In this document: positions 1 to 12,289 of the stretch, one piece after another
Layout: every line of letters begins with the position of its first letter
How positions within the stretch are numbered: the stretch's first letter is position 1
Source: Breviolum minutum Mf 1.05b.01
Lineage: Eukaryota; Sar; Dinophyceae; Suessiales; Symbiodiniaceae
Assembly (NCBI GenBank): GCA_000507305.1
Contig: DF239216.1
Span: forward strand, 211,921-275,920
Length of the DNA stretch: 64,000 nucleotides
Reading direction: 5' to 3'
Made by a program: the position numbers and the translations under genes
The notes under the pieces: generated by a model
What the model saw: the letters and a program-made list of their open reading frames with translations, nothing else
The model's database searches: none
What the model was told of the DNA's origin: nothing

Positions 1-176
1 TGCTTCAGGCCTAAGTTAATGCTACAAATTATGCATCCAGTGCCAGCAATTTGTGCTAACATGAGATGTCAGGAAAACAACTACAATTTCACCAACCCTT
101 TGAGGTGCGACATTCCATGTTCATAAGACAGACCATGCTCAGCCATCATGTGGCTGATGTTGGAGAAAAAAAACAG

Positions 177-3100
177 GATCAGACCTTCTGGCCAACGAAG
201 CCAAAACTACTTCATTATTATTGGTGACTGGGGCAAGGCTGGGGGGTGATGGCCTAAGACACTGCCTAAGACATCTTCAGAATCATTTTTGAAGGGTCAA
301 GCCGATCAAGCAATATGATTTATGGATGCTGAGGCCAGGAAGTTGTCAGTATGCTGTGGCCGGAAAGCTAAAAAGAGCCACACTTAGATGACTTAGATCA
401 CTCAGCAGATGCAGCTACCAGTGCTACCAGTGTTTTTTGGAATGGGTGGTAGGCCAAAGGTTAGCAAAGAATGGCCAAATAATGCCACGTATATGTATAT
501 ATATATATATACGATTAAATGCAGAGATTCTCAGATTCCAAGGCTTCGTGGCTGCTCAAAAACAGGCTGGTTCCTTTTGCTCCACTGCATGCCAAGCACA
601 CATACGAAAACAGCAGCATCTCCTGTATGTTCAGGCCGGCAAGACTCTGCTGTTTATTGCATCAGTCCTGGTCTCAAAACTTGCAATCGCTTAGCGAAGC
701 TCTCGAGTGATGCTGTCCGAAATAGATCAAAGTTGGATGCGGACGATGCAGGTTGGAGACAACTTTTACTGGACTGGTGTGACTCCAAAGGTATCAGCCC
801 AAGAACTCTTCTTTTTGTGGTCTGGAAGCATGCTAAGCTGCTAAGCACTGTTCAGCATTTTAGATGTTGCCATGGATTTTCAGATTGCATATGCATGAAC
901 AGGCTTGGAAGGAGGATTGGGAGCTGTGTGGGGCTCAAGTGTTCATGGAGATATCACACCCTCACACCCATGCCCATTCACCAGGAAGTGGTGGCCTGAC
1001 TTCTGTGCTTTTGTTTAATTCCAGTCTGGTTGTTTCAGCATGATTCAACTATTATTTTGAGGCCCTATGGTACGAACAATCCAATGTCTCCGCTATATCA
1101 GGCTGCTTGATTTTAGGAAGAACTGACGCATGCACATCGCATGTGCACTTCACTAGCTCGTATCGCGATCTGTGTGCCACTCCAAGCATGCAAAGCACTC
1201 TTGGGCCTGCGGGCACCATGTCGACAGTCACCTGAATGGCCTGCATGGAGTGAGACCCTAGCAAACATTACAACCCATCCTCTACTTTAGCTATTAGCTA
1301 CATGGAGTGTATCTATTTTATTCTATTGCTTGATGTTTGAGTGGCTCTTTTTGCCTGTTGGTCACAGGTTCCATGGCTGGCCGTGTATGGGAATCATGAC
1401 TTTGGGGAGCACGACCCCTATGCCATTTGTCCACACGCCAATGCCTCAGCTATTGTGAGTGGATCTACCAATGCAAAGGTATTTCTGTGCAATCACACAG
1501 CAGGTGGGTACATTTTTCACAGTTTGACCTTTGAGGTCTACCCTATGGGCTTGATCAACAAGCAGGCATCAGACATGACGATGAATTGCACCACCAACAT
1601 GCTTTGAATTAAGCTTGGATTGAACAATATCGGAATTTGTGAATCATAGTGAATCTCTCTGCTTAAAGCTGAGGCGTATTCGGGCAAGCAGTTGAACCAG
1701 GTTCGCAATACCCTTCGCAGCTCTTGTGTTTCTTGCCCAACACCTTCTTTGCTGCGGGTTTTTCAGGACCGCAACCCAGGTAGGCCTGACAGCACCAAGT
1801 GCCTTGGTTTTCATTTTGGAAAAAGGGTTTACAAGCAAGCTGGAAGGGTGGCAGTTCAATGGTTGGATGTCGAGATTTCAACTGTTTGCTGGGGATCAGT
1901 CACTTTGCTTGTTTAGGAAATAGTTGGTGTGAAGCTTGCTCCGACCTTGTTCAACTATGTCCAACGAGGTCTTTTTGGATGCCGGATTACAACTACCATT
2001 ATGAAATTCCTGAAGCAGACTTGGAGGTAGGTTTTGCATTGTTTTGCATCCAACCTTGATGCATCCCAGCCCTGGGTAACAGCTGAAGTGGAAGGTCATC
2101 GCGGTGGACACCAATGGTAAAATGGACCCGAATCTGATTGCAGGTGATGCGTCTGCTCCTGAGCATGTGGTCCTGACGTCTTTTTGAGAGGTACTCACAC
2201 TTTGTCCATTATGGGTTGGTGCTTGATTCGTCTTCCTTCTTGCATGGTTGTTGTTTTGTTTAGATTTGTTTAGTCTGCACTGAGCCATTTTTCCACCAGG
2301 CAGCTAAGTCGTCCATTTTTGACATGCGTCGACTTTTTCACTGCTTGCAGGAAAGCACGGGGGGTCACGGATAATCTATGTGGAGGCACGCTGGGTAGAA
2401 ATGCCATTATGGGGGATAGGGAGATGAGCATCAGGTCCATCATCTCGCTTATGTAATTTGTATCTGTATATGATACATCCATAGTACACGTAAATATGAG
2501 ATATGCATGATAATATATTATTATTATATCATATTATATTATATTATATCATATTATATTATATTATATTATATTATATCATATTATTTTATTTTATATT
2601 ATATTATATTATATCATATTATATTATATTATATTATATTATATCATATTATTTTATTTTATATTATATTATATTATATCATATTATATTATATTATATT
2701 ATATTATATCATATTATTTTATTTTATATTATATTATATTATATCATATTATATTATATTATATTANTATTATATTATATTTTATCATATTATATTATAT
2801 TATATTATATTATATTATATTATATTCTTTATATTATTATATATTATATTATATATATTATTATATATTATATATATATAGTATCTAAATATATCTGATA
2901 TTCTCTTATATCACGGCAGTAGGGACTATAAATCCACGTCCTTGCTCCGCTGCCACGCCCTTGCCTTTGGCTCACTTCTGTCACAGGTCAGTCAGTTTCG
3001 CAGAGCTTTCTAAAGGCAGTGGCCCAGGCGATTTCTTTTGGTTCGGCCATCGTTTCTTTGGGGTCAGGCAATGAGGGGCTCGTTTCAATGGTGATAGGCA

Positions 3101-6100
3101 GGAGATGAACTTGTTGTGGAAAGGGCCAAGAAAGGTACTGTGACAGTCTCAGGCTGTTGTGTTTCACAGAACTTTCCAAGTCAAATTGTGGACTTCCTCC
3201 AGATTCAGAACAATATTCAGAACCACGAATATTGGATTCTTTATGCAGCATGATGTTAAGGCCAGCACAGTGCTGATCATTCAGCATTATCCTGGTCTTT
3301 GTCCTCGAGCTTTGTTTGAGAATGCTTGTGCCTAAGCATGGCTGACCAGTGAGTTGTTCTTCCTGACTGGATCGATCAATATTAGATATATATAATTAGA
3401 CATTGGCCTAATTGGGCGTGTTTAACAAGTGACTGAAGATTCATGAAGATTGCTGGTCCCTGTCAATGCACACTTTGAGGCATTGACTCCGCAGCGGCGC
3501 GCAAAGGCATGGTGATGTTTGGGAGACACACTGAGCTCCGATTTTTGAATTTCCCTGGCAAGTTACAAACTGCTCTTACGCGTTTGTCACAAAGTGGTTT
3601 GCTGAATTCATTTCTGATTGAAATTATATCGCAAGGGTTTCCATGCAGTGATATTTGGCATTTGGACGTGCCTTTTGTATTTGCTCAAGGACAGGCAGAC
3701 AGCTTGGGTGACCCAAACTCCACAAAATCAAGCCTTGTGACAAAGTGAAGGGGATCATCTTACAAGCGCATAAACGGCACAGGATCGAGGTGTTTGGCAT
3801 ATTCAAGGCGTACTTGACCACACCGTAGCCATTGGATTTCATGGCAATGGAGCCCTCTACCGGGAGAATTCTTCAGGAGATCCTGGAATATTTGCCAGTG
3901 CTTAAGGTGCCGGCACGAGAGAGGCTTCTGCTGAAGGACGGTGGTCAGCATGGGTCAGCAATTATGGAATGAACAGCCTGATAGCGATAGAAATTTACGG
4001 AGGGACTTTGTTACATGAGTCACTTTCAAAGTTTGGCCCGATGTAGAAAGATGGCACCAGTCATGTGACAATCTGCGAAATATACGCAGTACACATCATC
4101 GCATCCCAAAATACTTGAAACAACAGCACAAATCATCTCACCTTGATCTTTCGAGGACTTGCAGCATGTTCGTATCCAAGCTGAAAAGAACGCTGACTGG
4201 CGGATGTCCAAAACTTAGAATACCACCCTATCGATGTGACAGCGGTTCATCCAGTTTGTGTTTCATGTTTGCCTGCAAGGCTCACCTTTGAAGAACAATT
4301 GGTGCTCGATCAGTGCGCGTTTCGAGTTTTGTGTGCAATTCCGGTGCAATCTGCGGATCCATTTTCATTTCTCACATATTTGTCATATTCTTCGTGTGCC
4401 TGCCAGGTACCTCATGGAAGCACCGGATAAGAAGTCCTGGTCTATTCCCAACAGCTCAGATAGGATTGGCTTCAACGATTCTGGGGTGTTCTTGCACAAG
4501 GACTGAGCTACAGCTATGGCACACATGGATGCACATGGTGATATGGGGGTTTCCTAAAATGGTGGTACCCAACAACTATTGGTTTTCCTACTTAACATGA
4601 CCATTTTGGGATGTTTTTGGGGGTACCGCCATTTTAGGAATCCCCCTGTTGTATCATGTTTTTTTTCTCCAATCTGCTCCAAACTTAGAGACATTGCCCT
4701 TCAACCCTTCAGCAGGAGCATAGGAAGCGTTTTTTTGGTATGCTGGAAGTTGCCGCGAAGCATTTGGTGCCGAACGTCCGCATCCTGGTACAATGATACA
4801 ATGACTCCATAGCGAAGACTTTGGTATGACTGGTGCCAGGTCGCGACATCTGAAGCCATTCCGGTGTACCGCACCGACAAGGGTATCAAGGGTGCCTTGA
4901 TGGACTCGCTGGAAAAGAAGGTTACGACTATCAGCGATGAGATGAGATCCAAGGTTGGAATCAGACGATGCACAATTTGACATGACAACTCTGAATCTCG
5001 AAGGGTTTTTGACCTATATTGTCCAACGGGATTCAATGGGATTCAGGGGTCACACATTGATCTTGACAAGTTTACTGGTGTATAGTGTATAGTGTAAAAT
5101 TTGCAACCGGGCATACATAGAGTCGTTCTACACAAGCAAAGTACTTTATATACTCGTATCATTTGACATGCTCCAATATAGGGACAAGCATATTCTACAC
5201 GACTTGTACATGCTACCCGAAGTTGGGAGGTGATTCTAGCCACCTTTCGCGCAGCTGACACCAACAACAACGGAAGTTTGAGCATCTCGGCTCAGCCTTG
5301 CATTTTACTTTGATATTGTTTGGTTATGTTTGGTTTGATTACTAGAAGTGGCTTTATGACAGTGATGATAAAAGTATTAAGTAAAAGTGGTCGAATTAAA
5401 TCAGCCTTCCAAGCAGCTGCCAACCCAAATGGCCCAAGGCAAGGCTGAGATTGGCTCGTTGATTCGTCGCCTCGTCAGAAACTTACTTGGGAGGGCCCGG
5501 AGGGGCCGTTTCGCCAGAGGTGGCTGGACCTTGCTGGTGCTTAGGTCGCGACCGCGACGAAGACCGAAATTGATGCAATGATTCGAGAGGCGCGGATCGA
5601 TTGACAAATGTTGACACATCCCATCCAGTTTCTTGCGCAAAAACTCCAAGAGGCAGATTCCAATCGAGATGGTACCATCGACTACGATGAGTTTGTTGTG
5701 CACGACCCAGTAGAAATATGTAGACATGGGATGAAATGGCATTTGCTTCTGAAACTCTATACCACTGGGTGACAGCAACCCAGCATGATGGCATGATGTG
5801 GTTTGGACGGTTTGGAACTGGAACTCCGCCAAGTTTTTGTTTCAATGCTCAAGCATCAAGCATGTTCTATAATTTCTAGCTTTTTGCCTCACTGCATCAT
5901 TCTCTGAGACGTGGATGATGATCACCCAGCGGGGTGTAATGCACAAGAAGGTCAAGGAAGACTTGCGTGCCCCCGCAGTGCTGATCGTATTGTTGGATCA
6001 CTTGTGACGTGGCACCCGGACATGCTAAGTTTACTGGGGTGGTTCTGTGATAGGTACGCCTGCAGATGTTATCAGGACGCTACCAAATCTTGAGTCTTGG

Positions 6101-7383
6101 GATGTCTTGCGTACATTGCAAAATCTTTGAGTGCTCCCAAGTATTCCTCACAGTGTAGCCCAGGGATGTTCTCCCATCCTGCCATTGCTCACGTAAAATT
6201 TGCAGGGCTTCTTTCCGTGCTTGGGATCAAAATGGCAATGGCTTGATTTCACAGGCCAGGTTTTGGAGCTGATCCATATGTTATAGACATGACATAACAT
6301 GACCTAAGTAAAATCTTGCCAAAACTCTGAATGCATCATTCAGTCGTTGAACAGGATGAAATCCGAAAAGTCCTTTCAGATGCATGTGGCCTGGCTCCTA
6401 AGGCTGGTCTTGTTTCTCACAGTTTCATGTGTTCATCACCTTTAGCTGGCTTCATGGCGTCCAGGATGTCCAGGTATTAGCGCAAGTGATGGATACCGAT
6501 GACGACGGCTACATTGACTACGATGAATTTTGCGCTTTCTTATACCCAAAGCATGTGCATTAGCTGCCGAGGGTTTCACGGGGCTTTCAGGCAGGGTGCA
6601 TGAAGTGCACTGCCTGCCGAAGAGACGCTTGCCGCTCTTGCCCTTGCTTCGTTGGTCAAAGCATCAAGCTGTAGCTGACGTGCTGGGACCGATGCTGTGT
6701 TGGAAAAAAGACCTTGCCCCGAACCCATGTTGTGGTTTGAATTTGAAGCGTGAGCTGCAAACATGTTTCTCTAAGGTTTTCCAGGCCAGTGAAGTCTGAA
6801 AGGAATCTGGAAATTGGTACTGACACTGACGAAATGATCAAGGTCTCATTATGTCTCATTCTCTTGGTCCGTTTAAGAACGGTTCAATGCCTGGCGATTG
6901 CGACAGGTGAGGCTGATTTGTGCATATGGACATGTCCACAGCCAGCGATGTGATGTGTCCCCATGATGCTCGCTTGCTGAACCGTTTTTCTACTAATTTG
7001 TACTTGTACCTACAATCATCGGCCCCTGGACCTTGCAATATTTCTTTTGCCAGGGAAATTAATGGCCAGTGTATGGATGTACTTTCTGGTGGTGGAGGGG
7101 GCTGCTGCGGCCCCATGGTCTGGGACCTATCGCACCTATGCCACTCAGGAGTTGCAGCAATGCTTGTGTTTCCATTTGGTCATGCCCGTCATGGGAAGTT
7201 GCTGAGGTAAACCTGGCTGGCTTTACTGCTGTCTACTTGGATGATCAAGGTGGAGCTTCTGTGGATGTGGAGAGCCCACAGGCCAGTATGCTGTATGCAT
7301 TTGTATGCTGTTTGGGGATGGGGATGGCTACTGTAGCGCCTCAAACAGCGGGATCAGGTACGTTTGGCCAAAGACACTTGTAA
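177..7383 (+). CDS. Purple acid phosphatase-like metallophosphatase, multi-exon
   Basis: Predicted binuclear-metal phosphoesterase. All five ligand blocks of the purple acid phosphatase family are visible in order: FIIIGDWGK (exon 177-237), VGDNFYWTGV (752-790), YGNHDFG (1368-1478), VLIIQHYPG (3261-3294) and AYGHVHSQRCD (6907-6956). Other exons: 903-938 (AWKEDWE, candidate), 1767-1779 and 1847-1868 (13 and 22 nt), 1969-2026 (WMPDYNYHYEIP), 2095-2143 (VIAVDTNGKMD), 7054-7117 (LSGGGGGCCGPM) and 7207 onward (VNLAGFTAVYLDD), open to a TAA at 7381 or spliced at 7282 (GC donor). Frame continues across 1368-2143 and 6907-7281. The segment between the first and second motif, parts of the middle, and the true start were not placed. 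Introns mix GT, GC and GA donors. The gap 3295-6906 holds a separate EF-hand coding unit. Family assignment is confident; the full exon chain is partly inferred. Confidence 0.8.
2503..2880. repeat. ATATT pentamer satellite with 65-bp higher-order period
   Basis: About 380 bp built of ATATT/ATATC-type pentamers. The variant ATTTTATTTT recurs at 2586, 2651 and 2716, exactly 65 bp (13 pentamers) apart, so the array is organised in 65-bp blocks. One ambiguous base (N) sits at 2767. The open frames through it (Ile/Tyr strings) are artefacts of the repeat. It lies within the phosphatase gene, between the exons at 2095-2143 and 3261-3294. Confidence 0.95.
3841..3957 (+). CDS. Candidate coding exon, MAMEPSTG start
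   Basis: An ATG at 3841 opens a frame reading MAMEPSTGRILQEILEYL and on to ARERLLLKD, a normal amphipathic composition, with several possible donors after the lysine codons. It is followed by other protein-like but unassigned stretches at about 4070-4220 and 4412-4504 (YLMEAPDKKSWS). These could be 5' exons of the EF-hand unit that begins at 4840, or phosphatase exons. The 5' flank at 3823-3833 shares its first 11 bases with the dinoflagellate spliced leader. Function not recognised. Confidence 0.35.
4545..4646. mobile_element. 102-bp palindromic MITE-like element
   Basis: The first 26 bases (4545-4570, GGGGGTTTCCTAAAATGG...) are the reverse complement of the last 26 (4621-4646) except at two positions, leaving a 50-bp spacer. 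This is the form of a short non-autonomous inverted-repeat transposon. No convincing target-site duplication is visible in the flanks. It lies inside the large phosphatase intron, just upstream of the EF-hand exons. Confidence 0.7.
4840..6563 (+). CDS. Four-EF-hand calcium-binding protein (calmodulin-like block)
   Basis: Predicted Ca2+ sensor. Exons: 4840-4953, 5230-5281, 5439-5473, 5545-5589, 5653-5694, 5951-5982, 6206-6254, 6355 to about 6378 and 6465-6563 (TAG stop 6561-6563). Joined, they give four EF-hand loops: DTNNNGSLSKAE, DSNRDGTIDYDE, DQNGNGLISQDE and DTDDDGYIDYDE. Each has acidic or Asn/Ser ligands at positions 1, 3 and 5, Gly at 6 and Glu at 12; loops 1 and 3 become canonical only after splicing. 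Spacing between loops 1 and 2 matches calmodulin; the link between loops 3 and 4 is short, so a small exon may be missing there. The 38-residue N-terminal exon (VATSEAIPVYRTDKG...) is unassigned. Donors used: GT at 4954, 5474 and 5695; GC at 5282, 5590 and 6255; GA at 5983. The unit lies between exons of the phosphatase gene on the same strand. It could be a free calmodulin-like protein or the C-terminal half of a larger protein; no kinase domain was found. Confidence 0.75.
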
Positions 7384-7947
7384 ATGGTGAGCAGCGCCTT
7401 GACCTTGATACAAAAGTATTCCAAGGACAATTTGATTCTTTGGGACACACTAAATTCATTGAACTTCCACAGGAGTTCTACGTCAGTTTCACATCTCCAT
7501 TCATGTTTATTTTGGTGCCAGAAGGCACTGTCAGATTCAATCGCTTGAGTTCTGACCATGGATAATTCTTACACATCAGCTGATGTTGACAAATGATTCG
7601 ACCACTCAGCTTCAGTGTAAGTGTGTAGTCCCGACCGCTTCAAACCAACCATGGTTAAAGCGCAAAGAGTGGAATATTGGCCCTGCAAAATCGCTAATCA
7701 TAGGACATAGGTCTTTGATTTTGGCATCCAAATCGTTGTGATTTTACAGCTTTCTCAAAATTTCTGGCACATATTTGCAGCACCTTTGATCCAAGATTGG
7801 CAAAAAAAACAGGATAAGTTGATGAACTTGACGATAAATTATTAGCAAGATGATATGTCATACCTCATAGAGAGCTTGTCATGGTTCATGGAAGCTCTCC
7901 GTTTTGATTGCTAACTTTCTCGCTCCGCCTCACCAAAACGGAAACCC

Positions 7948-10900
7948 ATGGGTTGTGGGGCTTCGACCCAGCCAGTGTATCCAGTATCCCCGACACCAGT
8001 GGTACCTCCACTGACACTTCCTGCGGCTGCAAAAGAATCAGGCAATGGTGCTATGACTAACGGTTTGGTCGCCTTGATGAAAAATGTCGAGAATGAAAAT
8101 GAGTGGTACTTAGTTCAAAAATTGTTCAGATACTGCCAGGTACTGTGTACAGTGTATCATGTCATCTGAATATATAGTATTATCATGTATTATCTTATTA
8201 TCTGAATATATGATGACATGATCAATGAATAAGATTACAGCCAATCACAAGCCGGTCAAACTTGTCCTCCTTCTAAGATTGTTTTGTTAATTTGGGGAAA
8301 ACAGCTTTAATCCTTTTGAACGTCACAGGCAATGAGAATGCAGCTGAAGAAGTGGGCAACATTCCAAAAGGCAGCTACACAGAGAAGTGGCCTGAGTTGT
8401 GCGACCCTGATCAGGAGCTATTGATTCTGTTTGGTCACAGGTGTTGATTTCTCACTTACACCGGCTTATACGCCAGTTTGACTTACGCGAGCCGCGAGCT
8501 CATAGCTCGAGCTTGCCTGGCTGAAAATGCATTGATTATATTTGATTGTAATTAATATACAATATGCACTATCAATGTTTTGACTGTTGAAATGTTTGGG
8601 TATATTGCAACCTGTGCCAATACGTGTTGATCAAAACACCTGTACCTCAATATGCCCCATGATTCTACACATTTGCGAGCACAGTGAACGTGAGGAGTTC
8701 AACCTTGTGGACTATGTCTTTTGCTTTCCGGAGAAGATCCTGCCCTAATTTACTATATGAACATGAATTCCTAGGATTGCTTGACGTTGTTTGATCTTTT
8801 AGTCACATTGAAAAGCATGTTTTGCAATGCAAGCTTCTTATGCTTGATGTTGCATCTATGACTCCTAAGGAGTGCTTGCATAGGGACTATGCTTATGGAA
8901 CCTGAGAAGAAATGGTTGACTGAGGAGGAGAGGTGGAATATGGGGGCCAATGATGTTACAACTTTGGCTCCTGGATCTGATAAATAATTAGTTCAGAAAA
9001 AAATATATACAGTGCTTAATTGCATGTTAAAGTGTTTTTTTGGCCAACAGGACATCCGGACCTGGAAGTACACGATCGACAGGGATTGGAATGAATCGAA
9101 GACTGTGAAAATGGTTGCGCCCAAAACAGGACGTGCCGATGTCGATGGTTTCGAGTTCTGAGTTCTGGCTTGCATACCCCTTAGCCTCTGTCCCCTCACA
9201 ATTTGCATCATAAATACTAAAATGACACTACTGTACACCTATCCCTCCACCATCCTCCACCCATTGATCCACTTGAAACTGCATAGCTCAGTGTCAAGAA
9301 CCTGGCACACACACACACACATACACAGCAGACAATGCGGGGGTGATACAAGATATACAAGTGCAGGAGCTCGAGATCGCAAGTGCACCTTTGAACAAGT
9401 GGAGTTCAATGGGAAGGTGGCCTTCACCTCGAAACGCTTCTTTTCCGTCTTTCACATCACTGATCAAGGCAACTTAGCGTTGAACCGTTGAACAATGACG
9501 TAACCAAACACAGGAAGCGAATGGACGCGAAATCACGGGTCCCTTCAGGGGAAGGGGACCCAGTTGAGATATATAGAGAGACTCAAGAGGCTCGATGAGA
9601 AGCAGGCAGACTGGCAATTGCAGATTTGAATAGGAAGAACAAAGAACAATGCAAGAACAAAACAACACAAAACATAACAGAATAATATAAAAACGCTAGA
9701 AAGACGGAGACTTGAAAACTGAGAAATTATTATGCACTGGTGCTCATCAGATTTACCTAGATTTGCAGGTATGGAGTTCCGCTGCCGCAAGGAGCCTGAG
9801 AGGGCCTTATTGGTACATCGCAGTTTAGATTTGGAGGGCAATATCTTCTGGAAGAGTGATGGCCACCTTTGCGACGAGTTGCATGAGTCGCTCTTTACAG
9901 TGGCTAAATGGTCAGCAGAGGAATGCACATTGGAAGTGGATGGCCGTGAAGTGGCCAAGGTATCTCTTGGGGTCTTACTAGCTCAGATCCTGTGATATCT
10001 GACTTCCTGTGACTTTGTAGGAACAACCATGAAAAAAAACACGTGAGATCATGTGACTATCAAGCTCCTAAATTGAGTGGTTTGTGAGTACAAGTGCGCT
10101 GAAGGTGACTGCCGACAACTATGTCTGTCCAGATTTCTTTCTCGCATGCTACTTCTGCTCGCGTGGGGAGCCGGAGCTGTGTGACTATGTTTTGACCAGT
10201 GCCAAAGCACAAGCTGAGCGAGATGCGCTCAACAAAAGGGCCATGGAGGCGGAGGAATTGAATGGAATTGATACCGTATTTGTTTAATGTTAGATTATAA
10301 AGAATATACCAAATAAGATTGTTCGAAGTACGAAACTACTTGATTTTTATGAATGAAGACTGAAGTCGAACTGTCACGAGATGTCATATCCATAAGTTTC
10401 TGAAATAGCAGGCTTTTGAGAAGAAAGGAGGACGAGACCACTTGGCGGAGCTGAGGGCCAAGCGGAAGAAGGAAGAAGAAGAGCGTGAACAAGAGAAGAA
10501 AGCAGCGGCGGTAGCACGGAAGGCGGCTGTTTTATGTTTTCGTGCCCCGTGCCCTTGAGAAGTTTCGTTTGATGGCATGGATAGGTCCTTGGGAAGTGTG
10601 GAAGGTGGGTCAATTGACAGGATTGGATTCTTCGTTTCCTTTTTTTTGGGGGGGGAGTCATTCATCGGACCCTGGGGTTCTTTGGTCCTCTTTGACGTGT
10701 TGCAAGTTTTTGGTTCTGCATAGGCGCCTGCTGCAAGTGGAGGAAGTGGCCCTCCACCAGCCACAAGGTGGTGGGTTTGCCAGTCACCCGGCTTCACCAT
10801 GCGGTTCACATATTTCTGCTATCATGCTGGTCATTCCTGCGTTTGCGCTGCCAAGGAAGTGTGGATGGAAGTATACCATGAAGCCTTTCCAGGGCAAATG

Positions 10901-11959
10901 CACAGTAAGTCGAGGACAGACATGTGGTGGTGTAGTGGTGCAGAACTAGTGGGAGAAATGTACAGAGCGTGTCGTAGACAAGTTTGAATTGGGATGGAAA
11001 ATGGCTTGCCACTTCCTCACCGCACACTGCAACCAGAATTGGTTGCATGGCGATGATCGTCTCCCATATCATTTCAAAATGTTTCAAAGGAACCTCAAAA
11101 CTGAGAACCTACTTGGATTGTCTTAGATAATCCGGGCTTTGGAGGGGCCAGCAATCTCCAAGTCAAGTGTTGGCTTGGAAGACTATATACGAGAATATTA
11201 TACGAGTATCGGACAAAATTAGGTATAACCAAAGTGAAGACAGTAGTATTTCAGTGGTTGCCATCACTCCACAACGGATAAGGTCCCATCCTACTTAGGG
11301 ATGTCCCTTCGCAATATATACAGTACCAAATTTTGTCCAGAACTCTCAAGGTGCACGACCCTGTCAGCGTTTCATGATTCGCATCGTCACTAGACGGGCA
11401 GGACTCCATGCGAGTGACCATACTGGATTTTGAAAAAAGTGTGACCTCCGACTTGCCAAGCACCAAAAACAGCACATCACTTGAGTGCGAATTGTTGAAG
11501 GCATCCAAGGCATCTAAGAATCTCACGTAATTTAGCTATGTCTTGAAAGCCTAGCGGCTCAAACAAAGGAGTGAAGGAGTGCTATTCAAAGCGTTCCAAC
11601 TTTGCTCCCTGACATAGTGACATGGCTGTTAACCCCAGCGTGAAATGTGGCTTTGATCAAATTTGCTCCCCAAACTTGGTGGCAAATCTCCTGATCCGGC
11701 GGCTTTCTTTAGAGGTGCGGTACCATGCTGGCTTGGGCCAGGGTGGCTTTGGAAAGTTTGATTGGTCATGCAGGTACTTTTTGTTCGTGCAGATTTGCAG
11801 GTACTCCGGGAGTAGATAATATAAAATACTAAGATGATATTTGGCGCCAGTCGTACCGACCCAAGGACCGCGGTAACTGTACTCTACCACCCCTTTGTAC
11901 TGCCAGTTTGGGCGAGAATCCCGACATGTTATATCAATGTCTCTCACAGCATCGAGTGA
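7948..11959 (+). CDS. N-myristoylated-type orphan protein, complete 14-exon gene (457 aa)
   Basis: Start ATG at 7948 gives MGCGAST, a Gly-2/Cys-3 N-myristoylation plus palmitoylation type N-terminus, so membrane anchoring is likely. Exons: 7948-8134, 8329-8414, 8695-8722, 8884-8966, 9051-9147, 9367-9468, 9769-9959, 10105-10264, 10428-10522, 10724-10767, 10856-10904, 11402-11500, 11715-11773 and 11866-11959 (TGA 11957-11959). They total 1374 nt, exactly 458 codons, with phase kept at every junction. The 13 introns use 5 GT, 6 GC and 2 GA donors; every acceptor is AG followed by G. The protein has a Pro-rich start, a beta-rich Cys-containing core (KCTFEQVEFNGKVAF, CTLEVDGREVAK), a charged Lys/Glu helix (AELRAKRKKEEEE) and a hydrophobic C-terminus (VTVLYHPFVLPVWAR). 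I do not recognise the family. Confidence 0.85.
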
Positions 11960-12289
11960 CTCCAGTTCTAGGTATACTATCTAAAACCCAGCATGGAATT
12001 TACATGAGTTTATAGATGTTTATAGTGTATACTAGATGCAAATATCATCATTTAAAGAAAGTTTAGTCGAGAAACCTCCAGCTTACGGAAATTCAAAAGT
12101 CTTGACAAGTATATAACTATAAGTAACAGAAAGAAACTAGGAGTCGGGGAAACTTGTCACAGCCGCCTCAGAAGGGCAAAACCTTCCCAGTTATGGAAAA
12201 GGAATTGAAGGCTCCAGGATTGTTAGATTGCCAGGGAAAGAAATCTCATACGATGGCTCCATTTTCACATCTTCTATCTATTTTTGCAT

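Noticed and set aside
2503..2898. Open frames of Ile/Tyr over the ATATT array
   Set aside because: Product of a repeat lacking stops; no protein signal.
11715..11773. Protein-kinase glycine loop (GLGQGGFGKFDW)
   Set aside because: Spliced context gives the C-terminus of the MGCGAS protein with no kinase lysine, HRD or DFG motif following.
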